Shown here: one piece after another, positions 35,555 through 47,911 of the stretch
Layout: every line of letters begins with the position of its first letter
How positions within the stretch are numbered: the stretch's first letter is position 1
From: Cernens ardua
GTDB taxonomy: Bacteria; Pseudomonadota; Gammaproteobacteria; Pseudomonadales; Halomonadaceae
Direction of reading: 5' to 3'
NCBI RefSeq assembly: GCF_051251085.1
Contig: NZ_JBPCZH010000002.1
Span: 62,001 to 126,000 of the forward strand
DNA length: 64,000 bases
Translations under genes and position numbers: made by a program
Notes under the pieces: model-generated
What the model saw: only the letters and a program-made list of their open reading frames with translations
Database searches by the model: none
What the model was told of the DNA's origin: nothing

Positions 35555-38500
35555 ATGAAGCAGGGTCTATACCAGCCATCCGATTTCCGCGACAACTGTG
35601 GTTTTGGTCTAATTGCTCACATGCAGGGCAAGAAAAGCAATGATTTACTTGCGACTGCCATCCGTTCTCTGGCCTGCATGACTCATCGTGGTGGTATCAA
35701 CTCTGATAATCGCACTGGAGACGGCTGTGGGTTGTTGTTCAGCATGCCCACCCAATTCATGCAGGAAACAGCTCAGGCACTCTTCAACGTTGATCTGGGC
35801 TCCCAGTTTGCCGTGGGTAGTGTTTTTTTTGCTGACGACGATGCAAAGGAAGCACATGCGCGTGAAGTCATGGAGCATGAGCTCGAAAGCCGTGGGCTTA
35901 CCCTTTATGGATGGCGTGATGTTCCTGTCGACAAAGAAGTATGCGGCCCGATTGCACTCGCTTGTCTTCCTCGTATTCGCCAGCTATTTGTCGGACCGGC
36001 TAAAGGTCGTGAAGATGATGCTCTGTTTGCGGTGGATCTTTTCATGGCACGCCGCAAATCGGAAGAGCGGCTGCACGAGGACGAGGATTTTTATGTATCC
36101 TCTCTCTCTCACAAGGTTATCTCGTACAAAGGCCTGATGATGCCGGCAGATTTGCCGACCTTCTATCAGGATCTCAACGATGAACGTATGCAGACGTCCA
36201 TCTGCGTATTTCACCAGCGCTATTCCACCAACACAGCGCCACGTTGGCCCTTGGCGCAGCCATTCCGCTTCCTCGCCCACAATGGTGAGATCAACACCGT
36301 TGAGGCCAACCGAAGCTGGGCCAATGCACGCCGTAAAAGCTTCAAGAGTGAGCTGCTGCCCGAGCTTTCCGAGCTCAATACGATTGTCTCTACTGAAGGG
36401 TCGGACTCCATGAGCATGGATAACATGCTCGAAGTCCTGCTGACCGGCGGGATGGAATTGCATCGGGCCATTCGCCTGATGGTGCCGCCTGCCTGGCAGA
36501 ACATGCAGATCATGGACGCCGACCTGCGAGCCTTCTATGAATACAACTCCATGCATATGGAAGCGTGGGATGGCCCAGCTGGTATTGTAGTGACGGACGG
36601 GCGCCATGCGATCTGTACGCTGGATCGTAACGGCCTGCGCCCCGCACGTTGGGTCATTACCGATGATGGCTATATCACATTGGCCTCTGAAGTCGGCGTT
36701 AACGATGTATCCCCTGAACGTGTGGTTGCCAAAGGTCGTGTCGGCCCCGGGCAAATTCTGGCCGTTGATACGTATACCGGTGAACTGCTTCATACGGATG
36801 ACATCAGTGACCGCCTGAAATCAGCGTATCCCTATAAACGCTGGTTGAAAGAAAAAGCGTATTACATTGAATCAGCGCTGACTGAGCTCATTCCCTTCGA
36901 ACCCATGACGCATGACGAAGTCGTGCGCTTGCAAAAAACCTTTTTGGTCAGCTATGAAGAGCGCGACCAGATGCTGACTCCATTGGCCGAGTTTGGGCAG
37001 GAAGCCGTGGGGTCCATGGGGGATGACACGCCCATGGCTGTGCTTTCCCGTCAGCCTCGTTTGCTGACCGACTATTTTCGCCAAAAATTCGCGCAGGTCA
37101 CGAATCCGCCCATTGACCCCTTGCGTGAATCCATTGTCATGTCGCTGGAAACCTGCCTCGGTGCCGAGCGCAACGTTTTCACGGCCACGCCGGATCATGC
37201 CAACCGTGTCATTCTGACAACGCCCATTCTTTCTCCCAGGAAATTCAAGGCGCTGACATCCTTTGAAGATGCTTCATTGCAGAGTCAGCGACTTTCCATG
37301 GCCTATAACCCTGATGAAATGGGCTTGAGACAGGCGATAGAAAACCTCTGCGAGCAAGCCGTTGAGGCCGCTCGAAATAATAAGGTCATCCTTGTTCTCA
37401 GTGATGCGGTGCTTGAAAAAGGGCAGTTACCTATTCATGCGGCACTTGCCGTAGGTGCTGTACATGCCCATCTGGGCAAGCTGGCTATTCGCCCGGAAGT
37501 GAACCTGATTGTCGAAACAGGCTTCGCGCGTGATTCCCACCAGATGGCGGTCTTATTTGGTGCCGGAGCAACAGCTATTTACCCCTACTTTGCGTATCAG
37601 GTCATGGCGGATATGCAACGTTCAGGAGATTTATCAGGGGACGCAGCACAAATTCGCGAGAATTATCGCAAAGGGTTGCAAAAAGGCTTGCTCAAGATCA
37701 TGTCGAAAATGGGGATTTCCCATATTGCTTCCTATCGGGGCTCACTGTTGTTCGATGGTGTTGGCCTGAATAGCGAAGTTGTCGATCTTTGCTTCCCCGG
37801 CATGGCAACCCGCATTGAAGGGACTGGCTTCGCCGAACTCCAGATGCAACAGGTGATGTTGTCGCGTGAAGCTGAACTTGCACGCAAGCCGATTCGTCAC
37901 GGTGGATTGCTCAAATACGTCCATGGTGCCGAATATCACGCTTATAACCCTGATGTGGTCAAGGCGCTGCAAGCCGCTGTTCAACAGGGTAATTATCAGG
38001 AGTGGAAGCGGTTTGCCCGTTTGGTCAACGAGCGTCCTGTCGCCACCTTGCGTGACTTGCTCAAGCTTTCTTCGGAGCAAACGCCGATCCCATTGGAAGA
38101 AGTCGAGCCCATCGAGGATCTGTTGCCGCGTTTTGACAGCGCCGGAATGTCATTGGGTGCCTTGTCACCGGAAGCGCATGCCAGCCTTGCACAAGCCATG
38201 AACGAGACGGGTGGCCGGTCCAATTCAGGTGAAGGTGGGGAGGACCCGGCCCGGTATAACACAATTCAGAACTCGAAGATCAAACAGGTGGCCTCCGGCC
38301 GATTCGGGGTAACGCCTGCGTATCTGGCGAGCGCTGAAGTCATGCAGATCAAGGTGGCACAGGGGGCAAAACCCGGTGAAGGCGGTCAGCTACCGGGTGC
38401 CAAGGTCAACAGCCTGATTGCACGTTTGCGATACGCTGTTCCAGGGGTGACGCTGATTTCACCCCCCCCTCATCATGATATTTACTCAATCGAGGATTTA

Positions 38501-40006
38501 GCCCAGCTGATTTTCGACCTGAAACAGGTCAATCCGAAAGCTCAGGTCTCGGTAAAACTGGTCTCTGAGCCCGGTATAGGCACGATCGCCGCAGGCGTCG
38601 GCAAGGCCTACGCGGATCTGGTCACCATTTCCGGCTATGACGGGGGAACGGCAGCAAGTCCGATTACTTCCATCAAGCACGCTGGCTCCCCATGGGAGTT
38701 AGGGCTGCCGGAAGTTCATCAGTCATTACGTATCAACGGGCTTCGTCACAAGATCCGGGTGCAGACAGACGGTGGTTTGAAAACGGGGCTGGATGTGATC
38801 AAAGCGGCCATTTTGGGCGCAGAAAGCTTCGGCTTTGGTACCGCTCCCATGGTGGCGCTTGGTTGTAAATACCTGAAAATATGTCACTTGAACAATTGTG
38901 CAACCGGTGTCGCGACTCAGGATGAACGCCTGCGTGAAGAACATTTCCGCGGTACCGTCGAAATGGTGAAGCATTACTTCCATTTCATTGCTGAAGAAGT
39001 TCGTGAAATTATGGCGAGTCTGGGGGTTCGCAAGCTTACGGACCTGATTGGCCGGACAGACCTGTTGACTCAAATCGAAGGGGATACTCGTTCGCAACAC
39101 CGGCTGAACCTTGATCGACTACTGCACAATGACCATGTTCCAGCGGATGCTCCGCAATTCTGTACCGTGGATCGTAACCGTCCGCATGACCCGGGGACCA
39201 AGAACATGGAAATGCTGGGTGCCATGCAGGATGCGATCGAGAACGATACAGGGGGAGAATTCTCCTTTGATGTCACCAACTGTGACCGCTCATTGGGCGC
39301 TCGCGTCTCTGGTGAAATTGCACGCCGTTATGGTGAAGCCGGATTAAGTAATCCGCTCAAGGTTTCGCTGAAAGGGGTGGCCGGGCAAAGTTTTGGCGTG
39401 TGGAATGCTCGCGGGCTTGAAATGACGCTCTCCGGCGATGCCAACGATTATGTTGGTAAAGGGATGAACGGCGGTAAATTGGTCATCAAACCAGCGGAAG
39501 GCAACCGTTGTGAAACACAGCATACGACCATTATTGGCAACACTTGCCTCTATGGTGCAACAGGCGGGAAGCTGTTTGCCGTGGGGCAAGCGGGTGAGCG
39601 TTTTGCGGTGCGTAATTCCGGGGCTCATGCCGTCGTTGAAGGTGTCGGTGACCACGGTTGTGAATACATGACTGGCGGTGTCGTCTGCGTGTTGGGCCGC
39701 ACAGGAGTCAACTTTGCGGCAGGGATGACAGGTGGATTCGCTTACGTTCTTGATGAAGACCGTGATTTTGTGGATCGCTACAACTATGAACTGGTCGAAA
39801 TTCGCCGTATTAATACGGAAGAGATGGAAGCGTATCGTCGCCATCTGCGTGAAGTGATTCAGGAATATGTCAGCGAAACAGGCTCCGCCTGGGGCAAACA
39901 TATTCTGGATGAATTCAACGACTACCTGCGCCACTTCTGGCTGGTCAAACCGAAAGCAGCCAGTCTGAAATCGCTTCTGGCCTTACCCAGTCGTAACGCG
40001 GAATAA
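35555..40006 (+). CDS. gltB: Glutamate synthase, large subunit
   Basis: A 1483-residue NADPH-dependent GOGAT alpha subunit making two glutamates from glutamine and 2-oxoglutarate. A 14-residue propeptide precedes the nucleophile Cys15 ([11 protein letters not shown]) of the class II amidotransferase domain. The central domain, the FMN-binding synthase domain ([44 protein letters not shown]) and the 3Fe-4S cysteines ([12 protein letters not shown]) follow, and the C-terminal GXGXG helix carries [13 protein letters not shown]. It is close to full E. coli length (1486), intact, and upstream of gltD by 89 bases. The pair forms the main ammonia-assimilation route with glutamine synthetase. Confidence 0.98.
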   Translation: MKQGLYQPSDFRDNCGFGLIAHMQGKKSNDLLATAIRSLACMTHRGGINSDNRTGDGCGLLFSMPTQFMQETAQALFNVDLGSQFAVGSVFFADDDAKEAHAREVMEHELESRGLTLYGWRDVPVDKEVCGPIALACLPRIRQLFVGPAKGREDDALFAVDLFMARRKSEERLHEDEDFYVSSLSHKVISYKGLMMPADLPTFYQDLNDERMQTSICVFHQRYSTNTAPRWPLAQPFRFLAHNGEINTVEANRSWANARRKSFKSELLPELSELNTIVSTEGSDSMSMDNMLEVLLTGGMELHRAIRLMVPPAWQNMQIMDADLRAFYEYNSMHMEAWDGPAGIVVTDGRHAICTLDRNGLRPARWVITDDGYITLASEVGVNDVSPERVVAKGRVGPGQILAVDTYTGELLHTDDISDRLKSAYPYKRWLKEKAYYIESALTELIPFEPMTHDEVVRLQKTFLVSYEERDQMLTPLAEFGQEAVGSMGDDTPMAVLSRQPRLLTDYFRQKFAQVTNPPIDPLRESIVMSLETCLGAERNVFTATPDHANRVILTTPILSPRKFKALTSFEDASLQSQRLSMAYNPDEMGLRQAIENLCEQAVEAARNNKVILVLSDAVLEKGQLPIHAALAVGAVHAHLGKLAIRPEVNLIVETGFARDSHQMAVLFGAGATAIYPYFAYQVMADMQRSGDLSGDAAQIRENYRKGLQKGLLKIMSKMGISHIASYRGSLLFDGVGLNSEVVDLCFPGMATRIEGTGFAELQMQQVMLSREAELARKPIRHGGLLKYVHGAEYHAYNPDVVKALQAAVQQGNYQEWKRFARLVNERPVATLRDLLKLSSEQTPIPLEEVEPIEDLLPRFDSAGMSLGALSPEAHASLAQAMNETGGRSNSGEGGEDPARYNTIQNSKIKQVASGRFGVTPAYLASAEVMQIKVAQGAKPGEGGQLPGAKVNSLIARLRYAVPGVTLISPPPHHDIYSIEDLAQLIFDLKQVNPKAQVSVKLVSEPGIGTIAAGVGKAYADLVTISGYDGGTAASPITSIKHAGSPWELGLPEVHQSLRINGLRHKIRVQTDGGLKTGLDVIKAAILGAESFGFGTAPMVALGCKYLKICHLNNCATGVATQDERLREEHFRGTVEMVKHYFHFIAEEVREIMASLGVRKLTDLIGRTDLLTQIEGDTRSQHRLNLDRLLHNDHVPADAPQFCTVDRNRPHDPGTKNMEMLGAMQDAIENDTGGEFSFDVTNCDRSLGARVSGEIARRYGEAGLSNPLKVSLKGVAGQSFGVWNARGLEMTLSGDANDYVGKGMNGGKLVIKPAEGNRCETQHTTIIGNTCLYGATGGKLFAVGQAGERFAVRNSGAHAVVEGVGDHGCEYMTGGVVCVLGRTGVNFAAGMTGGFAYVLDEDRDFVDRYNYELVEIRRINTEEMEAYRRHLREVIQEYVSETGSAWGKHILDEFNDYLRHFWLVKPKAASLKSLLALPSRNAE

Positions 40007-40077
40007 CCTGTGGCATGCCTGCGGGCATTGCCTGACCAGTTTTGATGAAATCCTCGCCGTAATGGCTTGCAGGATAG

Positions 40078-41535
<1,458 letters not shown>

Positions 41536-41646
41536 GCGGCATCATTTCGATACAAGAAGAAGAGGCTATGGCGCCAACACTTGAAGGATAGAGCGAGCCA
41601 TTCCACCCGTCATCGATTTTAGTCACGATCAATATCGAAGCATATC

Positions 41647-41680
41647 AGAGGCCGGAAGAGTATTACCTCTTCCGGCCTCT
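41647..41680 (+). terminator. Hairpin terminator after gltD
   Basis: AGAGGCCGGAAGAG and CTCTTCCGGCCTCT are perfect 14-bp arms around TATTAC, followed by a weak T tract (CATATTTTG). Confidence 0.8.
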
Positions 41681-41685
41681 GCATA

Positions 41686-41719
41686 TTTTGTAAAGTACTG
41701 TCTTTTGTAAAGTACTGTC
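41686..41719. repeat. Perfect 17-bp tandem duplication
   Basis: TTTTGTAAAGTACTGTC occurs twice head to tail directly after the gltD terminator hairpin. The T tract of the terminator is part of the first copy. Confidence 0.9.
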
Positions 41720-41968
41720 GGTCCGCCCGAGCCTGAGTACGTTATAGGCCTGTCCTCATGCAAAAGTATTATGGCGTGTTGCCGAATTGGTATAATGTGG
41801 GGAGTAACGTATAATTTTCCCCGCTGTTTCTCGGCAAAATACTCATTCCCTTTCGTGAATACTGCTGAACCTGACTGTCTTAACAAGTGGGTAAGCTGAT
41901 TCATTTCGTTTTTCTGACGGTTTTCAATGGAAAAAGAGCACTCTTCCTTTCCGGTACAATCAATCCCC

Positions 41969-42652
41969 ATGACGCGTCATACGCTCATGAACAATCTTGT
42001 CCGAGATTATCTGTGTCAGCACTTTCCGAATATTTCATTGGCCAGTGAAGAGGCATTGAAAGTTTCCATCCAGCACATGCTGGATACTCGCCCGGAAGAG
42101 GCAGCCCAGCAAGGAGGCGTGTATCTGTTCGCCTATGGATCATTGATCTGGAACCCCTGCGTTGAAGTGGATGACAGGAAAACAGCAAGGCTTTATGGTT
42201 ATCATAGAGATTTTTGCCTGGAGTTGACGCACGGGCGAGGTTCCCCTGAGCATCCCGGGCTGATGTTGGCTCTCAAACAGGGAGGTTCCTGTCGGGGTGT
42301 CGCGATCCACATGCCTGAGTCAAATCTGGCGGAAGAACTCTTGCTGGTATGGCGAAGGGAAATGCTCACCAAAGCGTATTATCCGCGTTGGGTAAAATTG
42401 GCGACTGACGATCAAGAAGCTAGCCAAAATGGAAGGTTGTGGGCCATCGTTTTCGTGGCCAATACGCATCATGAGCGTTATGTTACTGATCTTACTGAAG
42501 AAACCGTGATACATAAACTAAAGACAGGGTACGGGGTTCTGGGCTCATGTCAGGAATATCTCGCCAATACAATTCATGATTTACGCTCCCTGAATATTCA
42601 TGATCGGAAACTTGAGCAACTCGCAGCTCGTGTCGAGGCTTCCCGAGTATAG
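41969..42652 (+). CDS. ChaC-like gamma-glutamylcyclotransferase, copy 1
   Basis: A 227-residue protein of the ChaC family, which cleaves glutathione to 5-oxoproline and Cys-Gly. The substrate-binding YGSL motif is LFAYGSLIWNP, the conserved core LTHGRGSPEHPGLMLAL follows, and the catalytic Glu is in VWRREM. The start at ATG 41969 gives MTRHTLMNNLVRDYL, which aligns with the E. coli ChaC start (MLTRDFLMKADC). An ATG at 41927 would add 14 residues. The second copy at 47064 shares YGSLIW and WRREM. The organism thus has two glutathione-degrading enzymes of this type near its peroxiredoxin operon. Confidence 0.85.
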   Translation: MTRHTLMNNLVRDYLCQHFPNISLASEEALKVSIQHMLDTRPEEAAQQGGVYLFAYGSLIWNPCVEVDDRKTARLYGYHRDFCLELTHGRGSPEHPGLMLALKQGGSCRGVAIHMPESNLAEELLLVWRREMLTKAYYPRWVKLATDDQEASQNGRLWAIVFVANTHHERYVTDLTEETVIHKLKTGYGVLGSCQEYLANTIHDLRSLNIHDRKLEQLAARVEASRV

Positions 42653-42919
42653 TGCTTTTGGCTCATTACTCTCATAGAGCTCTTTATACGATACTGGTGG
42701 TCTCCCTGATAGAGAAGGTGGACGGGGCTTCCTCAATTCCTCCGGGCTGCCTATTATACTGTATCAATCGTTACGCTATAACTTCCTAAAGCATGAAACG
42801 TGCCATGATAACGATGGTTTATTACGCGCTGCGCACGGCTGTTAGCAATTAGTAGTATACTATAGCTATATATAACTCAGTATGGCTGAGACTATTTACA
42901 CTCTGGTAGGAGTTATTTG
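42653..42919. other. AT-rich promoter region before the lyase gene
   Basis: About 270 bases with many TATA-like steps (TAGTATACTATAGCTATATATAAC, of which only part is cited as a motif). A small inverted repeat, CTCAG-TATGG-CTGAG, lies at 42876-42890, 30 bases before the start codon, and could be an operator or a leader hairpin. AGGAG at 42908-42912 is the ribosome-binding site. Confidence 0.4.
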
Positions 42920-43783
42920 ATGAGTATTCAATCGCAGCATCAACTGCGTGTTCAGTTCAAAGAACTGATGAAAGGCGATAAATGTTTTGATGCAGGCTCG
43001 GTTTTCGATCCCATGTCTGCTCGTATTGCTGCCGATCTGGGGTTCGAGGTCGGTATCCTGGGAGGATCAGTCGCTGCACTACAAGTGTTGGCAGCCCCTG
43101 ATTTCGCCCTTGTTACTCTGAGTGAATTTGTTGAACAGGCGACACGTATCGGTCGCGTGGCTCAGTTGCCTGTGATTGCAGATGCTGACAACGGTTATGG
43201 CAATGCACTGAATTGCATGCGTACCGTTACTGAACTCGAACGCTCCGGTCTTTCCATGATTACGCTGGAAGATACCCTGCTACCGGCTCAGTATGGTCAC
43301 AAGTCTACCGATCTTATTTCTGCCGAAGAGATGGTTGGAAAAATCCGTGCGGCGGTAGAAGCACGCGTTGATCCTGATTTTTCTATCTTTGCACGTACAA
43401 ACGCCAAAGTATTGAATGATGACTTGCTCATCGAACGCATCAACATGTATCAGAGTGCAGGTGCTGATGGTATTTGTATCGTGGGTATTCGTGATGTGGA
43501 GCATCTGGAAAAGATTGCAGCACACGTCAGTGTTCCCTTGATGCTGATCGCCTATGGCAACCCTGAACTGCGTGATCTTGATCGACTGGCAAGCCTGGGG
43601 GTTCGTATTGTTGTAAATGGGCACGCGGCCTATTTCGCCTCCATTAAAGCAACCTATGATTGCCTGCGTAAACAGCGTGGGGGCGCAGATTCCGAGCTTT
43701 CTGCCAGCGATTTATCGACCAAGTATTCTACTGTCGATGAATATCGTGCCTGGGCAAGTGAATATATGGATGTGAAAGAGTAA
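42920..43783 (+). CDS. Oxaloacetate decarboxylase-like enzyme (PEP mutase/isocitrate lyase superfamily)
   Basis: A 287-residue TIM-barrel protein. The superfamily metal site appears as [10 protein letters not shown] (two Asp) and TLEDTLLP, and the N-terminal motif is [21 protein letters not shown]. The absence of the isocitrate-lyase KKCGH-type loop, and the NGHAAYFA motif, point to the oxaloacetate decarboxylase group described for Pseudomonas aeruginosa (PA4872 type) rather than methylisocitrate lyase. It probably converts oxaloacetate to pyruvate and CO2 with Mg. ATG 42920 has AGGAG 7 bases upstream; an adjacent TTG is not needed. It is monocistronic, with a terminator 72 bases after the stop. 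Confidence 0.85.
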   Translation: MSIQSQHQLRVQFKELMKGDKCFDAGSVFDPMSARIAADLGFEVGILGGSVAALQVLAAPDFALVTLSEFVEQATRIGRVAQLPVIADADNGYGNALNCMRTVTELERSGLSMITLEDTLLPAQYGHKSTDLISAEEMVGKIRAAVEARVDPDFSIFARTNAKVLNDDLLIERINMYQSAGADGICIVGIRDVEHLEKIAAHVSVPLMLIAYGNPELRDLDRLASLGVRIVVNGHAAYFASIKATYDCLRKQRGGADSELSASDLSTKYSTVDEYRAWASEYMDVKE

Positions 43784-43854
43784 TGATGTAACAGCAGCTC
43801 AATAGGATATGTTTTCTGTTGATGCTGCAGGCTAACAGTACATTATGATCGAAG

Positions 43855-43882
43855 ACCTCGCATGTAATGTGAGGTTTTTTTT
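43855..43882 (+). terminator. Intrinsic terminator after the lyase gene
   Basis: ACCTCGCAT and ATGTGAGGT pair (one G-U) around GTA, followed by eight T. Confidence 0.9.
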
Positions 43883-44019
43883 GTGTTAAAAAGAAGGGGC
43901 GAGAGCGGGAGCAGCAAAAGGGGCGGATGAGAAGAAGCTTGAGAAGGAACTACAGCTAACGGGATGCGTCATCCAAACGTACCATCCGTTGATAGTCTCT
44001 TGCTCTTTCATTAAACGGA

Positions 44020-44056
44020 GAATGCCCGAAAGATGGGGTTTCATCCTTCGGGCATT
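44020..44056 (-). terminator. Long hairpin after ahpF
   Basis: GAATGCCCGAA-A-GATG and CATC-C-TTCGGGCATTC form a 16-bp stem (one G-U pair on the minus strand) with a six-base loop, 76 bases after the ahpF stop. The T run after it is poor (CCGTTTAATG). It is probably a terminator or an mRNA 3'-end stabiliser. Confidence 0.65.
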
Positions 44057-44131
44057 CAAGCGTTTGTATCAGGTCGATTAATTGTCCGAGCGGTTGCTGC
44101 CCGCCAATTTGCCCGGATCAAACAACCTCAA

Positions 44132-45688
44132 TCAAGTAGTACGAATCAGGTTATCAAAGGCAGAAAGAGCAGCTTTGGAACCTTCTCCCATGGCAATAAC
44201 GATCTGCTTGTAGGGAACATTGGTCACATCTCCAGCACCGTAGATACCCGGGATGGATGTTTGAGCACGTTCATTGATCACGACTTCGCCTGCACGATTA
44301 AGCTCGACAGTATCTTTTAGCCAATGGCTGTTGGGAGAGAGCCCAATCTGTACGAAAATACCGTCCAGCGTCAGTGAATGCTCGCTGCCATCGTTACGGT
44401 CCTTGTATTCGAGGCCGGTCACTTTTTTACCATCACCGACGACTTCTGTCGTCTCGGCATTGGTAATGACAGTTGCATTGGGCAAGCTATTGAGTTTGCG
44501 CTGAAGAACAGCGTCGGCACGCAATTCACTGCCGAACTCAAGCAATGTGACGTGGGACGCCAGTCCAGCCAAATCAATCGCCGCTTCAACCCCTGAGTTG
44601 CCGCCGCCGATAACCGCAACCGGTTTCCCTTTGAAGAGTGGGCCATCGCAGTGAGGGCAGTAGGTCACCCCTTTGGTGGTGTAGTCTGCTTCGCCGGGAA
44701 CATTCATGGTTCTCCAACGTGCGCCACTGGCGATAATCAGCTCATGAGTTTTCAGGCTGGCGCCATTAGCGAATACGACTTCGTGCAAGTCACCTTCCTT
44801 CGCTGCAGGAATCAGTTTTTCTGCTGTTTGCAGGTTCATGATATCGACATCGTAATCACGCACGTGCTCTTCGAGCGCAGCTGCCAATTTAGGGCCTTCT
44901 GTACGTTTTACCGAGATGAAGTTTTCGATGTCCATGGTATCCAGGACCTGACCGCCAAAGCGTTCAGCAGCGATACCGGTACGGATTCCTTTACGCGCGG
45001 TATAAATCGCAGCGGAAGCACCGGCTGGCCCACCGCCGATAACGAGTACATCAAAAGGTGCCTTGGCATTGAGTTTTTCAGCTTCGCGTGCTGCCGCACC
45101 AGTATCCAATTGGCCGACAATCTCTTCGAGGCTCATGCGACCTTGCCCAAAACGTTCACCGTTCAGGTAGACCGTTGGTACGGACATGATCTCGCGCTCG
45201 GCAACTTCTTCCTGGAAGAGTGCGCCGTCAATCATCGTGTGACTAATGTTTGGATTGAGCACGGCCATCAGGTTCAAGGCCTGAACAACATCAGGACAGT
45301 TCTGGCAGGTCAGGGAGATGTAAGTCTGGAACTCCTGTTTGCCCTCAATACTATTGATCTGCTCGATGATCTCTTGTGTGGCTTTGGAAGGATGGCCTCC
45401 CACATGCAACAGTGCCAGTACCAGGGAAGTAAATTCATGCCCCATGGGGTTACCCGCAAAGCGAACATGAATATCTTCACCGGGTGTTCCCAGTGAAAAG
45501 GAAGGACGGCGAGGGTGATCTCCCTTTTCATCCAGTGATACTTTGTCTGTCAGGCTGGCGATATCCTGCAGCAGAGACAGGATTTCGCGGGATTTATCGC
45601 TATCATCCAGAGAGGCCACGATCTCGATAGGACGTGTTACACGCTCCAGATAGCCTTTAAGTTGCGATTTGAGATTGTCGTCTAACAT
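44132..45688 (-). CDS. ahpF: Alkyl hydroperoxide reductase subunit F
   Basis: A 518-residue NADPH/NADH-dependent flavoprotein that reduces AhpC. The N-terminal double-thioredoxin domain has CQNC (Cys128, Cys131), the FAD motif is [13 protein letters not shown], and the redox-active pair is CPHCDG (Cys344, Cys347). The C-terminal FAD motif [15 protein letters not shown] completes the family pattern. The start at ATG 45688 ([15 protein letters not shown]) matches E. coli AhpF; the ATG at 45754 adds an unrelated leader. It is downstream of ahpC with a 243-base gap containing a hairpin. Confidence 0.96.
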   Translation of the reverse strand: MLDDNLKSQLKGYLERVTRPIEIVASLDDSDKSREILSLLQDIASLTDKVSLDEKGDHPRRPSFSLGTPGEDIHVRFAGNPMGHEFTSLVLALLHVGGHPSKATQEIIEQINSIEGKQEFQTYISLTCQNCPDVVQALNLMAVLNPNISHTMIDGALFQEEVAEREIMSVPTVYLNGERFGQGRMSLEEIVGQLDTGAAAREAEKLNAKAPFDVLVIGGGPAGASAAIYTARKGIRTGIAAERFGGQVLDTMDIENFISVKRTEGPKLAAALEEHVRDYDVDIMNLQTAEKLIPAAKEGDLHEVVFANGASLKTHELIIASGARWRTMNVPGEADYTTKGVTYCPHCDGPLFKGKPVAVIGGGNSGVEAAIDLAGLASHVTLLEFGSELRADAVLQRKLNSLPNATVITNAETTEVVGDGKKVTGLEYKDRNDGSEHSLTLDGIFVQIGLSPNSHWLKDTVELNRAGEVVINERAQTSIPGIYGAGDVTNVPYKQIVIAMGEGSKAALSAFDNLIRTT

Positions 45689-45863
45689 CGGATGGTATAC
45701 CTCGAAAAACGTCGCATCCTGCGTGGATACGGCCAGCATTTGCTGGAAAGCCAATAGTGTAAGCCCCTGGAATTCAAAACGAATGCCGACTCACCATCCT
45801 TACCGGATTTACGGCAAGAGCAGCGTGGTGGACAAGGCTGTTCGGAAATGAAGTAGGTGGGGC

Positions 45864-45897
45864 CCGGATCAGGCGACTTCGTCATATCCTGACCCGG
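45864..45897 (-). promoter_or_regulatory. Hairpin between ahpC and ahpF
   Basis: CCGGATCAGG and CCTGACCCGG pair over 10 bases (one G-U pair on the minus strand) with a 14-base loop, 34 bases after the ahpC stop. There is no T run. It probably protects or attenuates, so that ahpC is made in excess over ahpF, as is known for this operon elsewhere. Confidence 0.5.
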
Positions 45898-45931
45898 AAA
45901 TCATTACGGGGTTATGTATTTGCCCGAAGGA

Positions 45932-46495
45932 TTAGATTTTGCCAACCAGATCAAGAGAAGGAGACAGTGTTTCAGCGCCTTCTTTCCATTTTGCGGGGCA
46001 AACTTCACCGGGGTGCTGCGCAATGTACTGTGCCGCTTTAACTTTCTGCAGCAGCTCATCCGCTTTACGGCCCACGCCTTCATCACTGATTTCTACCGCT
46101 TTGATGACACCTTCAGGGTTGATCAGGAAAGTACCACGTTCAGCAACGCCATTTTCTTCAATGTAGACATCAAAGTTGCGGGCAATAACAGCAGTCGGGT
46201 CACCGATCATCGGATACTGGAGCTTGCCGATTGCGGGTGACGTTTCATGCCAGGCTTTGTGAGTGAAGTGTTTGTCAGTAGAAACACTGTAGATTTCAAC
46301 ACCAAATTTGGTGAATTCATCATAGATATCGGCCAGATCTTCAAGTTCAGTGGGGCAGACAAAAGTGAAGTCAGCCGGATAAAAGAAGACAACTGCCCAT
46401 TTACCTTTCAGTGTTTCTTCGGTTACTTCCACGAAGTCGCCATTATGAAAGGCTGTTGCTCTGAAGGGTTTGATTTTGGTGTTTAGCAATGACAT
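45932..46495 (-). CDS. ahpC: Alkyl hydroperoxide reductase subunit C (2-Cys peroxiredoxin)
   Basis: A 187-residue typical 2-Cys peroxiredoxin that reduces peroxides. The peroxidatic Cys47 is in DFTFVCPTE and the resolving Cys166 in GEVCPAKW. The length and sequence follow E. coli AhpC (MSLINTKIKPF) almost residue by residue. The regenerating flavoprotein AhpF is encoded downstream. OxyR control would be expected; I could not identify a clean OxyR site by eye. Confidence 0.97.
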   Translation of the reverse strand: MSLLNTKIKPFRATAFHNGDFVEVTEETLKGKWAVVFFYPADFTFVCPTELEDLADIYDEFTKFGVEIYSVSTDKHFTHKAWHETSPAIGKLQYPMIGDPTAVIARNFDVYIEENGVAERGTFLINPEGVIKAVEISDEGVGRKADELLQKVKAAQYIAQHPGEVCPAKWKEGAETLSPSLDLVGKI

Positions 46496-47063
46496 GTCGC
46501 GTACACTCCTGAGAGGTAGTTGTTAGTGATTTGATATTATCGGACGTAATACAACACGAATAATTGATTAGTTGCATGAAGTGGATTGGGTATACCTATC
46601 GCTCTCCGATACCTGTTTAGTGTACTGGTAGTGTGACCTCATCTATAGGCATTTTTTGTTGGGATACTTAATTCAGTATGAATATCGACATTTGCTCTTC
46701 TTTGTTGATTGAATAATGCTGCTATAGCTCGTTTCCAATGTTATGGCATCTTTGTCCAGAGGGTGAGGTAAGGGCCTGGAGTCTGTCTTGCACAGGAAAG
46801 CTACTTATTCAAGGTTATGTTGAACTGCGTTCTTTTTGAATGCATCGTTTTGAATTACGTTTTTTAAATTACTTTTGGATATAAAAAAATATTTTTAAAT
46901 TCCTTTTTCAAAGTGGTATGCGGCGTTAGGATAATGACAGTCCCATCGGTAAACTTTTTCGTGGGGCCGATGCCTCTATCCCCAGCACGATACTGGCAAT
47001 TTATCCCTTTTTGGAAGATAGCATGACATTCGGACGTTGATAGGCCACAGAAGAGCAAAGCCC
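46496..47063. other. Divergent region ahpC / chaC copy 2
   Basis: About 570 bases without a gene. It must hold the promoter of ahpC and probably of the second chaC gene. Seen by eye: TATCG-CTCTC-CGATA near 46598-46612 as a short palindrome, and an AT-rich part around 46826-46880 with loosely repeated GTTTTGAATT and GTTTTTTAAATT words. No OxyR consensus could be confirmed. Confidence 0.4.
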
Positions 47064-47738
47064 ATGATCGAATTATATGACTCCAGCATTCCTCACCCTG
47101 CCAATCCTTCCTGGTTGGAGTCTGGTTCGATGCCGTGCTATCCCCCACAGCTACCCCAGTCCCATCTTTATTCTGATGAAGAACTTGATGCATCTATTGC
47201 CAGCATGTTGTCACAACAACGAGAGGAAGATATCTGGTTATTCGCATACGGCTCTTTGATTTGGAAACCAGAAGGCCCTTCCGTAGAATGTATGTCAGCG
47301 GGCATCAGGGGATTCCATCGAGGGTTGAATCTCTGGTCTCGCATCCATCGGGGAACGCCAGAGCTGCCCGGGTTGGTGCTGGGGCTCGACGAAGGCGGTG
47401 AGTGCCGAGGCATGGTTTATCGGTTGCCAAGGGAAAACCTGAGGACCCAACTGAAGTCGCTTTGGCGACGGGAAATGCCGGATGACTCCTATCGTCCGGA
47501 ATGGCTGGACTGTGCCCTGGATGATGGTCGTCATATTCAGGCGCTGGGGTTCGTTTTGGAACCTGACCGTGGCAACTATGCAGGGTATCAACCAGATTCA
47601 GTATTGAAGCAGGTTTTTTCACAGGCACGAGGGAAATGTGGCTCAAGCCGCGACTACCTGTCGAATACACTGAAAGCATTGAGAGCACGTTCCATGCCTG
47701 ATTTTCAGTTGGAAGCCCTGTTCTCTCGCTGCGCATAA
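47064..47738 (+). CDS. ChaC-like gamma-glutamylcyclotransferase, copy 2
   Basis: A 224-residue ChaC-family protein. The YGSL motif is LFAYGSLIWKP, the RGTPELPGLVLGLDEGG core follows, and the catalytic Glu is in WRREM. It is a paralog of the copy at 41969 but clearly diverged, so the pair is not a recent duplication. It has a longer Pro/Ser-rich N-terminus (SSIPHPANPSW). ATG 47064 is chosen over an in-frame TTG at 47037. It is expected to degrade glutathione, but the family also includes less specific members. Confidence 0.83.
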   Translation: MIELYDSSIPHPANPSWLESGSMPCYPPQLPQSHLYSDEELDASIASMLSQQREEDIWLFAYGSLIWKPEGPSVECMSAGIRGFHRGLNLWSRIHRGTPELPGLVLGLDEGGECRGMVYRLPRENLRTQLKSLWRREMPDDSYRPEWLDCALDDGRHIQALGFVLEPDRGNYAGYQPDSVLKQVFSQARGKCGSSRDYLSNTLKALRARSMPDFQLEALFSRCA

Positions 47739-47837
47739 TGTTTTCATGCCTTGCATGTGAAAGGCAGGAAAGGAAGGGGAGCGGTAAATTGCGTGGGAGG
47801 GCATTGCGCGCATCTTTCCACTTGTTATATCCATAAG

Positions 47838-47870
47838 AAAAGGGCGTGATTTCATGAATCACGCCCTTTT
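47838..47870. terminator. Bidirectional terminator
   Basis: AAAAGGGCGTGATT and AATCACGCCCTTTT are perfect 14-bp arms around TCATG. It serves the convergent chaC copy 2 (+) and the aminotransferase gene (-). Confidence 0.93.
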
Positions 47871-47911
47871 CCCGTATTCACCAATGCCCTTGCAGGGGCT
47901 TGGTCATGACG

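Noticed and set aside
35984..36793. 269-codon antisense frame inside gltB
   Set aside because: gltB is intact and highly conserved there; no family is recognisable in the antisense frame.
44651..45496. 281-codon open frame on the plus strand inside ahpF
   Set aside because: ahpF is certain from its motifs; the antisense frame is Cys/His/Phe-rich in a pattern typical of a shadow of a conserved gene.
46496..46620. Possible OxyR site upstream of ahpC
   Set aside because: I looked for the four ATAG-type elements with ten-base spacing. Only partial matches (GATAGGT and neighbours) are present, not enough to call.
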